From: Owenia fusiformis
Lineage: Eukaryota; Annelida; Polychaeta; Sabellida; Oweniidae
DNA: 64,000 nucleotides
Direction of reading: 5' to 3'
NCBI GenBank assembly: GCA_903813345.2
Contig: CAIIXF020000005.1
Location: forward strand, 21,271,375-21,335,374
Part shown: positions 1 through 10,540 of the stretch, piece by piece
Layout: the number at the start of each line of letters is the position of its first letter
How positions within the stretch are numbered: the stretch's first letter is position 1
Position numbers and translations under genes: made by a program
Notes under the pieces: generated by a model
The model's input: the letters and a program-made list of their open reading frames with translations, nothing else
Databases searched by the model: none
What the model was told of the DNA's origin: nothing

Positions 1-360
1 AGAGAGATTTCACTTTATTGGTAAAATTTCAGCGTTGTTTGGTTGATTCGTGTTGATGGTTATATTGGGTTCGGTGGCTTTCCTTTGTTGAGATGTTAAT
101 TTGTTACTTGGGGCTGTTTTTAGTATTGCGGTTTCTTTTTGTAATGTTTTCTTAATATTTCTTGTTTTGTGAAATAAGTGTTGGTTTTGAGGAAAATTGT
201 TGTTTCATTCGGTCTGTGTTGGGGTTGTTTGGTTGTATTGTCTCAGCTTCGTGAATTGTTATTTAGTAATGGGGGAATCTCTTGTTGTTGATAAGTTAAC
301 TTGAATGAGAGTGCTGTTTTTTGTACGTGTTCTGATATTTTTGTTTTTATTCGTTCAAGG
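1..360. other. unrecognised GT-rich stretch
   Basis: T- and G-rich sequence with no open frame of note, no splice-like coding segment and no repeat I can match elsewhere in the window. Confidence 0.5.
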
Positions 361-985
361 GATAACCAATTTTCAAAATGGCCGGTCATTTAAAAATGGC
401 GGCCATTTTAGTGCCGATTTTACAGTAATTTAGGTACTGCATATAAAACTGTTATAGCAATATGTTTTAAATGTAAAAAAAACTATATAGGACATTGATT
501 AAGCTTGAAATACAAATATAGAAGAAATACATGGCAGCCATCTTGAAAAATGGCTGTCTTTGCACATCATTTTACGATTTTTGCTGTAACTTGAAAAGTA
601 GTGGAGCGATTTTTTCATATTTGGTATGTGAATACTTTAAGTATGGCACAATGTCTAATGACATTTTGGGTAGTAGGCAGCCATTTTGAAAATTGGTCAC
701 CATTTTTACGTGTGTTATTTAACATCTTTTACTGTAACTCAAAAAGTAGTGGAGTGATTTTGTTCATATTTGGCATGTGAAAACATTAAGCATGGCACAA
801 TGTCTAATGACATTTTGGGTAGTAGGCGGCCATTTTGAAAAAAGGCCGCCAATTTTATGTGTGTTATTTAACATTTTTACTGTAACTCAAAAAGTAGTAG
901 AGCGATTTTGTTCATATTTGGTATGTGAATACTTTAAGCATTGCACACTGTCTAATGACACTTCGCTTAGAAGGCTGCCATTTTT
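361..985. repeat. ~148-bp tandem repeat (satellite-like), first block
   Basis: Units carry CGGCCATTTTGAAAA, TTTTACTGTAACTCAAAAAG, GTAGTGGAGCGATTTTGTTC and CACAATGTCTAATGACATTT. Successive copies of GTAGTGGAG lie near 599, 747 and 895, giving a period of about 148 bp. The array is interrupted at 986 by a TIR element and resumes at 2474. Confidence 0.8.
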
Positions 986-2473
986 ATGTCCCCACCACAT
1001 AGTGTGGGGCCATATTGACGGCCTGGGCGCGTCCGTCCGTCCGTATGTCCGTCCGTATGTCTGGGAGTTTTCTCCAAAACCGCTACAGATATCACCTTCA
1101 AATTTTCAGGGATAACTTATGAGTGCTTAAAGATGTGGATGAAAAAAATTTAACTCGAAACCTACTTCCTGTCGACCATTTTGAAGTCAAATGCTAAAAT
1201 CCTTGTCTGCAAACTTTAAGAAAAACAGCTTCACAGTTGCTTTTAAAACTTTAATATCTTGATCAGCTCACTTCATTCTACATCTGATTAGGTTTTGGAC
1301 CTGTTAGCTCAGTCATGTCAGCCATTTTGAATGTCTTAAGAAAAGTTAGCGCACAATAATACTTTGTATCAGATTGAATGGTGTTTTTGAGTTTTCATAT
1401 TCTAATTATTTAGTAGCTTTATAAATAATTTCAGATGTATACTTTGTTGTAAAAACCTATGTTATAGTTAACAGCAGTTATATGTGATACTTTTGTAAAA
1501 AGAAATCAGCAAAAACTCATAAGTACTTTTTTATTGTTGGCCATTTTGGATTTTTCGGTCCTAAAATCTTATCTGTGAAGTCTTGTCTGCCCGTTTTCAG
1601 CTGGTGAACCGTTTGGTGGATCAATTTCAAATTTTCAGGGACGATTTTTAGTATAAAAATCTAGATCTCAATAGTTTTTTGGCATTCTGGGTAAATGTCA
1701 AGGCAGCCATTTTAGATTTTCCATCCTAAAATCTTGTCTGTGAAGTCTTGTCTACCCGTTTTCAGGTGAACTGTTTGGTAGATCAATTTCAAATTATCAG
1801 GGATGATTCTTAGTATGAAAATCTAGAAGTGATTAGTTTTTTGGCATTCTGGGTAAATGTCAAGGCAGCCATTTTGGATTTTCCATCCTAAAATCTTGTC
1901 TTAAAGTCTTGTCTACGCATTTCCAGGCGAACCGTTCTGTAGATCAATTTCAAATTTTCAAGGATGATTCTTAGTATGAAAATCTAGATCTGATTAAATT
2001 TTTGGCATTCTGGAAAAATGTCAAGGCAGCCATTTTGGATTTCCGTCTTAAAATCATGGCTGTAAAGTCTTGTCTACGCGTTTTTAGGTGAACCGTTTGG
2101 TAGATCAATTTCAAATTTTCAGGGATGATTCTTAGTATGAAAATCTACATCCGATTAGTTTTTTTTTTAATTCTGCATAAATGTTAAGGCAGCATTTTGG
2201 ATTTTCTGTGCTAAAATCTTGTCTGTTAAGTCTTGTGTACCCGTTTTCAGGTGAACCGTTTGGTAGATCAATTTCAAATTTTCAGGGATGATTCTTAGTA
2301 TGAAAATCTACATCTGATTAGTTTTTTTTGCTTTCTGGATAAATGTCAAGGCAGCCATTTTGGATTTTCCATCCTGAAATCTTGTCTGTAAAGTCTTGTC
2401 TACTCATTTTCAGGATAACCATTTCACGGGATCACCCATCGGTGGGCACGTTTTGTATATATTTGTGTTCTTG
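986..2473 (+). mobile_element. TIR element with ~160-bp subrepeats, copy A (ATGTCCCCACC family)
   Basis: The left end is ATGTCCCCACCACATAGTG with a short hairpin (CCCCACCACATAGTGTGGGG), followed by a GTCCGTCC run. The interior is about five subrepeats of ~160 bp built on AAGGCAGCCATTTTGGATTT and AAATCTTGTCTGTAAAGTC. The right end near 2441 is an inverted form of the left end (GGTGGGCACGTTTTG; GGTGGGGACATTTTG in other copies), followed by ATTTGTGTTCTTG. It is non-coding and non-autonomous. It sits inside the ~148-bp satellite, which resumes immediately after it. A clean target duplication is not visible. Confidence 0.8.
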
Positions 2474-2700
2474 TAAAAAATGGCTGTCATTTTTACATTT
2501 TTTACTATAACTCTAAAAGTACAGTATTGGAGCTATTTTGTTCATATTTGATATGTGAATACTTTAAGCATGGCATATTGACAAATAAAACTTTGGGGAG
2601 TAGTCGGCCATTTTGAAAAATAGTAAAAAGTAATGGAGCGATTTTGTTCATATTTGATATGTGAATACTCGTAAGGATTGCATACTGTCTTATGACATTT
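2474..2700. repeat. ~148-bp satellite, second block
   Basis: Continuation of the array at 361-985 after the insertion of copy A: the same GGAGCGATTTTGTTCATATT and GGCCATTTTGAAAAA blocks, in a more degenerate form. Confidence 0.7.
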
Positions 2701-4516
2701 TTCTTATTTTTATTGCGTGTTCAAGGAATTGATGCTTATTTGGTTGTTTGAATGTGTGGTTTTATGTAATGGTTTGTGTTTTGTGTCTGGGTTGTTTGTT
2801 TGGGTGGCTTATTAAAGGAATATCTCTTATGGAGGTGGTTATGTGTGTCTGTATTTGAGACTGGCCCATTCATTTGTGGATTGGTTTCAATCATTTAGTT
2901 ATTCATTCAATCATTCAATCACTCATTCAGTTAGTTTGACATGAAGACGAGTTTGATTCATGAATTCAGTTTCTTTTTAGTAGAGATGGGTGGCCCTCAA
3001 AAGGCCGGGGTATTTTGGTGGTCTATGTTGATCTATGTGTTGATGAATTAAAGCCGATTCTGGCTATGAAGTGCCACAGCTGTTGTTAGGTCCTCGCCAC
3101 ACTTGTTTAGGATTGCGTCAAATGCCTCTGCTTTGTCAGATTTTCTTTTCCGGCACGTTGGAGAGTAATTTAGGAATGAGTCCTAACAGTGGGCGTAACA
3201 GTGTAATTGTTCATTTTACCGACAAAATGCAAAGATTTACGCGATAAATATGCGCAATGCTCCTCCAAGTAATTGCAAACGTTTTAATATTCGTGGAATC
3301 TTCAAGTTTTGTTCAGATTAATGTGCGCTTTAATACAATTCTATATTCAAAAAGGTTGTGTCACGATATACAGAATTAGAATCACCAGAAAGTAGACATT
3401 TCAAACCCTACCCGTTTTCTTCTTTGTCGCACTTTTCGGCCCTGCGCTCTCGTTGTCGCACTGTCTTTCTAGACTCGTTCACAATGCCCCTTGTCATATT
3501 CAACTGATAAACACAGACGGGAAGATATTAAGGATTGTTAAATGCATTATTTATAATTTATTTTAACTCGAATATTTAGTTTTATTTATTTAAAGCAATG
3601 AATAATAAAGGAGAACATATAATACGCTAACGGCGTAACGTCTTATTTTGTAAAGGCTTCACTTGGGGTTGCGGAAATAAAACGATGTCTATCTCAATAT
3701 ATACTGGTTCAAATTAAATGAAATTAATTGTATGTAGTAAGGGGTATATTTAAAAGAACATGCTGAAACATTGGAAAGTTTTGAATGTTTATCCCTTAAT
3801 TAGAAATATTTGAACTCAAAAAATGAAACGTAATTTTGTGAATTTTTCACATGGCTTCACTTCATATTTCTTTCAATTTATACTTCTTACACACTGAATT
3901 TTAATCGAAATGATATAGTTTTTTGATAAAAATATAGAATATGATATGCCTTTCAGGAATCAAAAAAGAATAATTCACCTTTCAAACGATTTAATGTTTA
4001 ATTGATCAAAATATATATCTTGTTGGTACGAAATTCTGCCTGTCGACACTTTTTTTTGCATAAATATAAGCGTTAAGTTAGCATTGTTATATTATGACAC
4101 AGAATCTGTTTGTCTTTTCCAAAATGGCGAATTTAAATATTGTGAAAATTTGAGAAAGATCCGTTGGGAAATGAAAAAGTTATCTTCATTTTTTGTTTAA
4201 AATTAAAATCACTTTTCTTCAAAATGTTACAGTCGACACCCGGTTTTAGCATAGAAAGTCGCATAATACGGCTTGCGTGATTCTCATTTAAAAAGTCCCA
4301 AATCAGTTATTTGGAATTCTGATAGGCAAAATATTTCATGGACATATGTGTTCAACTGATGACGAAAAATTGTAGAAAAATATGATTTTGCTGTCGAGAT
4401 ATTGCGGTTTTAAAAGTAAGTACGCATTAAAAATGCAGTAAAATGCCGCGATGTACAGTATCTGACGTCGTATCTCAGCGCTCCTTGGTGGCGAGCCTCC
4501 CAATGTGTTGCTTTTT
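2701..4516. other. mostly unrecognised AT-rich sequence
   Basis: No repeat shared with the rest of the window was noticed. The stretch 3048-3182 could be a short coding remnant on the minus strand (separate entry). The remainder is AT-rich with no usable frame. It ends at the left end of TIR element copy B. Confidence 0.5.
3048..3182 (-). other. possible terminal exon or coding remnant, 44 codons plus stop
   Basis: On the minus strand CTGTTAG ends at 3183 and is followed by an open stretch reading DSFLNYSPTCRKRKSDKAEA, then FDAILNKCGEDLTTAVALHSQNRL and TAA at 3048-3050. The composition (KRK cluster, helix-like EAFDAILNK) looks more coding than its AT-rich surroundings. I do not recognise the family. 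The polypyrimidine tract before the putative acceptor is weak and no upstream exon is visible. A transposase remnant or chance are both possible. Confidence 0.2.
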
Positions 4517-5843
4517 ATGTCCCCACCACATAGTGTGGGGCCATATTGTCGGACTAGGCGCGTCCGACTGTCTGTCCGTCTGTCTGTCCGTCCGTACGTC
4601 CGGGAGTTTTCTCCAAAACCGCTACAGATATACCTTCAAATTTTCAGGGATAACTTATGAGTGCCTATAGATGTGGATTAAAAAAATTTAACTCGAAACC
4701 TACTTCCTGTCGGCCATTTTGAAGTCAAATGCTAAAATCCTTGTCTGCAAACTTTAAGAAAAACTGCTTCACAGTTGCTTTTAAAACTTTAAGATCTTGT
4801 TCAGCTCACTTCATTCTAGATCTGATTAGGTTTTGGACGGGCTAGCTCAGTCATGTCAGCCATTTTGAATGTCTTAAGAAAAGTTAGCGCGCGATAATAC
4901 TTTGTAACATATTGAATGGTGTTGTTGAGTTTTCATACTTTAACTATTTAGTAGCTTTATAAATAATTTCAGATGTACTTTGTTGTAAAAGCCTACTTTA
5001 TTGTTAACAGTAGTTATATGTGATAATTTTGTAAAAAGAAATCAGCAAAAAAGGACTTTTTTATTGTCAGCCATTTTGGATTTTTCGGTCCTAAAATCTT
5101 GTCTGTGAAGTCTTGTCTGCCCGTTTTCAGGTGAACCGTTTGATGGATCAATTTCAAATTTTCAGGGATGATTCTTAGTATAAAAATCTAGATCTCATTA
5201 GTTTTTTGGCATTCTGGGTAAATGTCAAGGCAGCCATTTTGGATTTTTCGTCCTAAAATCTTGTCTGTAAAGTCTTGTCTACTCGTTTTCAGGTGAACTG
5301 TTTGGTAGATCAATTTCAAATTTTCAGGAATGATTCTTAGTATGAAAATCTAGAACTGATTAGTTTTTTTTGCATTCTGGGCAAATTTCAAGGCAGCCAT
5401 TTTGGATTTTCCATCTTAAAATCATGCCTGTAAAGTCTGCGCGTTTTTAGGTGAATGGTTTGATAGATCAATTTCAAATTTTCAGGGATGATTCTTTGTA
5501 TGAAAATCTACATCTGATTAGTTTTTTTTGCATTCTGCATAAATGTTAAGGCAGCCATTTTGGATTTTCTGTCCTAAAATCTTGTCTGTAAAGTCTTGTC
5601 TACCCGTTTTCAGGTGAACCGTTTGGTAGATCAATTTCATATTTTCAGGGATGATTCTTAGTATGAAAATCTACAAACAGTTTTTTGACATTCTGGGTAA
5701 ATGTCAAGGCAGCCATTTTGGATTTTCCATCCTGAAATCTTGTCTGTAAAGTCTTGTTTACATGTTTTCTTATTAACTGTGTGACGGATCAATTTCAAAT
5801 TTTCAGGGGTGGTTCTTAGTATGAAAATCTAGAACTGACTACT

Positions 5844-8773
5844 TCCCAAAACAATCAGCAGTCTCATATACAAATTCAAAATGATCTAAAAAAAATCGAA
5901 GCCTGGTCTAAACAGTGGAAACTAGATTTTAAACCAGAAAAAAGAGGAGAAATGACCTTTTCTAAGAAAAATAATCCAATCTATCCACCAGTTATCTTAA
6001 ATGATAAACAAATTGAAAAAACTGACATTCATAAACACATAGGCTTCATTTTTGATAAAAAATTAAGTGGGTCAGCACATATAAATTCTATCTGTGCAAA
6101 AATCCAAACAGCTCTTAACCCCTTAAAAGCACTTAAGGGTAGACTAAAATCAAAACAATTAAATATTCTCTATACAGCTTATATTCAGTCCTTATTTGAT
6201 TATTGTGATATCCTTTACGACTGTGCTCCTATTTGTGACCTTAACAGACTTGACAGTCTCCAGTACCAAGCTGGTCTAATAGTTTCTGGTGCTCACCCAG
6301 GCTCCAGCACTTCCAAAGTACTTAACATTTTGAACTGGTCCACCTTAACTGAGAGGAGGATCCTCCACTTTAAAACAATTATGTACAAAGCCGTGAAGGA
6401 TTTAACACCTATTTATATCTCAGATATATTTAGGCCATTCATAAACCCTCAAGCAAGATTGTTAAGGAAATCTCGAGATTTCACTATCCCTATTCACTAT
6501 CCACATAAGTCTCCAATATACAAAATGATGAACCTATGGAATGATCCAGGATCTGTTCCCTTGGAACAAAAGCTCTTGCCAACCATTGCATCTTTTAAAA
6601 GAACACTTAAATTAAATTTGTTCCCTGGTGTTGTTTCAACTATTTGTTTAAAATTAACTCGTCAACAAGAACTTTATCTGAATAGAGCCAGGGTAGATTT
6701 AATTTTAAAAGCTCAGCTCAAAGCCCACAATTGGAGCTCAGTTGAGACATCAAATTGTTTATGTGGTTCCCCTGAAACTTTTCCCCACTTCTTTTTCAAA
6801 TGCCCTCTGAAAGAACAACAAAGAAATAAATTAATAACAGATACTTTAGGGATATATGGGGACTTATTAACTCATTTCAGAACTCAGCAAGACAAAATTC
6901 ACTTTTTATGTCCCCACCACATAGTGTGGGGCCATATTGTCGGCCTAGGCGCGTCCGTCTGTCCGTCCGTACGTCCGTCCGTCCGTAAGAAAGATAAGTA
7001 ACATCGCAATCAAATCAAGACAATGAAAGAAGAAAATGAATGAAGAAACCAATGCAGCAACAACAAATGACGTCCGTCCGTCTGTCCGTCCGTCTGTCCG
7101 TACGTCCGGGAGTTTTCTCCAAAACCGCTACAGATATCACCTTCAAATTTTCAGGGATAACTTATGAGTGCATACAGATGTGGATGAAAAATTTTTAACT
7201 CGATACCTACTTCCTGTCGGCCATTTTGAAGTCAAATGCTAAAATCCTTGTCTGCAAACTTTAAGAAAAACGGCTTCACAGTTGCTTTTAAAACTTTAAC
7301 ATCTTGTTCAGCTCACTTCATTCTAGATCTGATTAGGTTTTGGACCTGTTAGCTCAGTCATGTCAGCCATTTTGAATGTCTTAAGAAAAGTTAGCGCACG
7401 ATAATACTTTGTATCATATTGAATGGTGTTTTTGAGTTTTCATACTTTAACTATTTAGTAGCTTTATAAATAATTTCAGATCTACTTTGTTGTAAAAGCC
7501 TATGTTATTGTTAAAAGTAGTAATATGTGATAATTTTGTAAGGAGAAATCAGCAAAAACACATAATCACTTTTTTATTGTGAGCCATTTTGGATTTTTCC
7601 GTCCTAAAATCTTGTCTGTGAAGTCTTGTCTACGTGTTTTCAGGTGAACCGTTTGGTGGATCAATTTCAAATTTTCAGGGATGATTCTTAGTATAAAAAT
7701 CTAGATCTGATTTGTTTTTTGGCATTCTGGGTAAATGTCAAGGCAGCCATTTTGTATTTTCCGTCCTAAAATCTTGTCTGTAAAGTCTTGTCTACGCGTT
7801 TTCAGGTGAACCGTTTGGTAGATCAATTTCAAATTTTCAGAGATGATTCTTAGTATGGAAATGTAGAACTGATTAGTTTTTTGGCATTCTGGGCAAATGT
7901 CAAGGCAGCCATTTTGGATTTTCCGTCCTAAAATCTTGTCTGTAAAGTCTTCTCTATGCATTTCTAGGTGAACCGTTCTGTAGATCAATTTCAAATTTTT
8001 GGGGATGATTCTTAGTATGAAAATCTAGATCTGATTAGTTTTTTGGCATTCTGGATTAATGTCAAGGCAGCCATTTTGGATTTTCCGTCTTAAAATCTTG
8101 CCTGTAAAGTCTTGTCTACGCGTTTTTAGGTGAACCGTTTGGTAGATCAATTTCAAATTTTCAGGGATGATTCTTAGTGTGAAAATCTACATCTGATTAG
8201 TTTTTTGGCATTCTGTGTAAATGTCATGGCAGCCATTTTGGATTTTCTGTCCTAAAATCTTGTCTGTAAAGTCTTGTCTACGCGTTTTCAGGTGAACCAT
8301 TTGGTAGATCAATGTCATATTTTCAGGGATGATTCTTAGTATGAAAATCTAGGAACAGATTAGTTTTTTGACATTCTGGGTAAATGTCAAGGCAGCCATT
8401 TTGGATTTTCCATCGTAAAATCTTGTCTGTATAGTCTTGTTTACATGTTTTCTAGTTAACTGTGTGACGGATCAATTAAAAATTTTCAGGGGTGGTTCTT
8501 AGTTTGAAAATCTAGAACTGACTAAATTTTTGGCATTCTGGGTAAATTTTAAGATGGCCATTTTGGATTTTCCGTCCTCAAATTGTGTTGGTAAAGTCTT
8601 AGTCTACTCATTTTCAGGATAACCATTTGATGGGATCACCCACTGGTGGGGACATTTTGTACACATTTGTGTTCTTGTTTCTTTTTGGGGATCCATCACT
8701 AACCCAATTAGAAATGGATAATCTATTTTCACTGGTTGCGAATTATCTCATTGAAAACACAACCAGAATCTAA
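5844..8773 (+). pseudogene. LINE reverse transcriptase, C-terminal part, interrupted
   Basis: The frame is open from 5844 to 6907, then broken by a TIR element, then recognisable again at 8684-8773 (FGDPSLTQLEMDNLFSLVA to NTTRI and TAA). The first part starts after the RT catalytic site, in the region IEAWSKQWKLDF, and covers the RT thumb and the C-terminal domain. It includes DSLQYQAGLIVSG and a terminal C-x-C...H...C motif (CLCGSPETFPHFFFKCP). The same blocks occur in the minus-strand LINE at 51.1-53.2 kb (WSKTWKLKF, DSIQYRAALIVSG), so the two are related families, probably Jockey/CR1-like. It cannot make active protein: endonuclease, RT palm and continuity are all missing. Confidence 0.85.
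6908..8680 (+). mobile_element. TIR element with ~160-bp subrepeats, copy C (inside the LINE)
   Basis: Most complete copy of the family. ATGTCCCCACCACATAGTG starts at 6908, followed by GTCCGTCC runs with a short unrelated patch near 6995-7070. About seven ~160-bp subrepeats follow, and the right end TGGTGGGGACATTTTG is at about 8644. The terminal segments ATGTCCCCACCA and TGGTGGGGACAT are perfect inverted repeats of 12 bp. CTTTTT is present at both edges (6902-6907 and 8681-8686), but other copies also carry Ts on the left, so this may not be a target duplication. The LINE reading frame is recognisable on both sides. Confidence 0.85.
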
Positions 8774-9180
8774 ATATTTTCCTGCCTATGACCTATTTCC
8801 ATTTTTCAACATACTACCCCCCCCCCCCCCCCCCAGGATATCAGCAGCCCTCCTATCTTTTGTTTCATTGCAAGGCATTCTACCATTTACAGGTGACATC
8901 CAGGTTAAGATGAATATTGTACTTTATTGTTTATTTATATAAGGGGACATCTAATGCTTACAGCACTTTGCCCCTTGTAATTGTATCTAAATGACTTGTG
9001 CTTACAATAAATATGAAAGATGATAAAAAACTAAATTTTTGGCATTCTGGGTAAATTTTAAGGTGGCCACTTTGGATTTTTTGTCCTCAAATTGTGTTGG
9101 TAAAGTCTTGTCTACTCATTTTCAGGATAACCATTTCACAGGATCACCACTTGGTGGGGACATTTTGTATGGGTGCACCC

Positions 9181-9355
9181 CAGTTGTCCGAAACCCAGTT
9201 GTCCGAAACCCAGTTGTCCGAAACCCAGTTGTCCGAAACCCAGTTGTCCGAAACCCAGTTGTCCGAAACCCAGTTGTCCGAAACCCAGGTGTCCGAAACC
9301 CAGGTGTCCGAAACCCAGGTGTCCGAAACCCACTTGTCCGAAGCCCATAACTCCG
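9181..9355 (+). repeat. 15-bp tandem array, left arm of FB1
   Basis: About 12 copies of CAGTTGTCCGAAACC, the last ones drifting (CAGGTGTCCG, CACTTGTCCGAAGCC, TAACTCCG). The unit length is a multiple of three and lacks stops, so the array is open in several frames on both strands. Those frames are artefacts. Confidence 0.95.
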
Positions 9356-10369
9356 AAAAATATAGTCATAATTTACCAGAGAAAGGGGAGACGTACTAAG
9401 CTTAGGCCAGTTTCATGCCATGTATTTGGCCAAATTAATGGCATGGACGCATTCTGATGTTCATAGATCTCTCTCTCTCACTTTGAATTGCATCCATTGC
9501 ACGCGTTACCAGAATGGCAGGAACGGGGGATTTATTTTACATTGTGATTCTAAAAAAAAGGTTATCAAAACACAATATATATTACGGAACAGTTTATCTT
9601 ATCTTCTTCAATCTCTTTCATGTAGGCAAAATAAAATGAATCATTTTGAAACAGATAAAATAAGTTTACGCATATAGTACTTTAAGAATAAAACAGTATA
9701 CATATTACGTTGTCAAAATATTTCGTCGCATTTAATTTCTTAGTCTCTGTATTTTATCAAATCGTAAAAGAACAAAACATTCTTAACTTAATCACTTGGG
9801 ATCAACTGGAAACGAAGGCAGGCTGTCCTCGTATCAAAATGGATGTTCTCCCATTCGCAAGAAGTTTCATTTTCGCCATGTACTACTCACTTCATCCTTT
9901 TAATTCAATCTCTATTTCTTGAACAGAGTACGTAAATGAAGAATAAGTTTTGGTTTCAAAAGATGTACATGTCAACTTTACTAAATAAATGCCCACTGGC
10001 TTGGGAAAGCTATTTTTCCTTTTATGAACGCTCATCACCCATTGGAAAATGTTGTTCCCTCTCAAAAAAGGCCCATGGGCCATAAAGAAAATTGGTTTAA
10101 AAATTGTAGACCCCTATCTATGTATGTTGTGTAAACGCCATTTTACAATGAGAATAACATGATTTAACTTTGTTTGTTTGAACATCTATATCACCTGTAT
10201 ATGAACTTTCGTAGGCTAAACATTAAACAATTAACGTCTAGACTTAGCATATTTAGCCTAATTTTGCAATGATGTCAACGTTATTTCAATGTTATGTTGT
10301 GATTCGCAGAGGTTGCGACAACGAGATTCGTTTAAAAAAATTGTATTTTTCAAATAAGATCCCCTAATT

Positions 10370-10446
10370 TTCGGAGAACTGGGTTTCGGACAACTGGGTT
10401 TCGGAAAACTGGGTTTCGGAGAACTGGGTTTCGGACAACTGGGTTG
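10370..10446 (-). repeat. 15-bp tandem array, right arm of FB1 (inverted)
   Basis: About five copies of GGTTTCGGACAACTG, the reverse complement of the left-arm unit, including GAGAACTG and GAAAACTG variants. The right arm is shorter than the left arm (5 against 12 copies). Confidence 0.95.
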
Positions 10447-10540
10447 ACCCCATTTTGTACACATTTGTGTTCTTGTTTCAGGTTTTCTAGCAATATTCTG
10501 TCAGCTCTAGCTGTTAATTGGCAATTTGTTTGGTGTTTTT

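Larger units (their letters stand above)
5842..9033 (+). mobile_element. 5'-truncated LINE inserted in copy B (itself split by copy C)
   Basis: The LINE starts abruptly inside RT coding sequence at 5842 and ends with an AATAAATATGAAAGATGATAAAAAA tail-like 3' terminus near 9029. ACTA occurs at 5838-5841 and again at 9030-9033, a short (4 bp or slightly longer) target duplication. The 5' truncation, A-rich tail and target duplication are typical of target-primed reverse transcription. Its coding remnant is described separately; the interior is interrupted at 6908-8680. A C17 homopolymer lies at about 8818-8834 in its 3' UTR. Confidence 0.85.
9170..10451 (+). mobile_element. foldback-like element FB1 with inverted 15-bp arrays at its ends
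   Basis: It begins GGGTGCACCCCAGTTGTCCG and ends with the inverse, CGGACAACTGGGTTGACCCC. Between are two arrays of a 15-bp unit in opposite orientation and a ~1-kb non-coding core. It is flanked by ATTTTGTA at 9162-9169 and 10452-10459 (8 bp exact, possibly 9 bp with one mismatch). Rejoining the flanks restores the 3' end of copy B. The core is shared, in reverse, with the ends of the larger element at 32386-36814. Foldback-type elements have inverted ends built from short tandem repeats and 9-bp duplications, which is the closest known architecture. No transposase is seen. Confidence 0.8.
4517..10486 (+). mobile_element. TIR element with ~160-bp subrepeats, copy B, split by two insertions
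   Basis: The left end is ATGTCCCCACCACATAGTG at 4517; subrepeats run to 5841. A LINE then interrupts, and the element resumes at 9034 (AATTTTTGGCATTCTGG), exactly where the uninterrupted copy C continues. Near its 3' end a foldback-like element interrupts again (9170-10451), after which ACACATTTGTGTTCTTG completes the right end at about 10476-10486. Its own sequence is about 1.5 kb. It is the host of the most deeply nested insertion in the window. Confidence 0.8.

Noticed and set aside
7701-7994. Minus-strand frame with repeated FTDKILGRKIQNG
   Set aside because: It is the reverse translation of the ~160-bp subrepeats; both halves repeat with the DNA period.
8818-8834. C17 run, and similar G or C runs at 34339-34376 and 48734-48745
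   Set aside because: Homopolymers within element sequence; lengths are unreliable in reads and suggest no function.
9181-9355. CRISPR-like array
   Set aside because: 15-bp direct units without spacers in animal nuclear DNA; it is a tandem repeat.
9039-9457. Overlapping open frames reading VVRNP, LSETQ or SCPKP repeats
   Set aside because: They are translations of a 15-bp non-coding array that is open in several frames on both strands; the same array occurs in both orientations in foldback-like elements.
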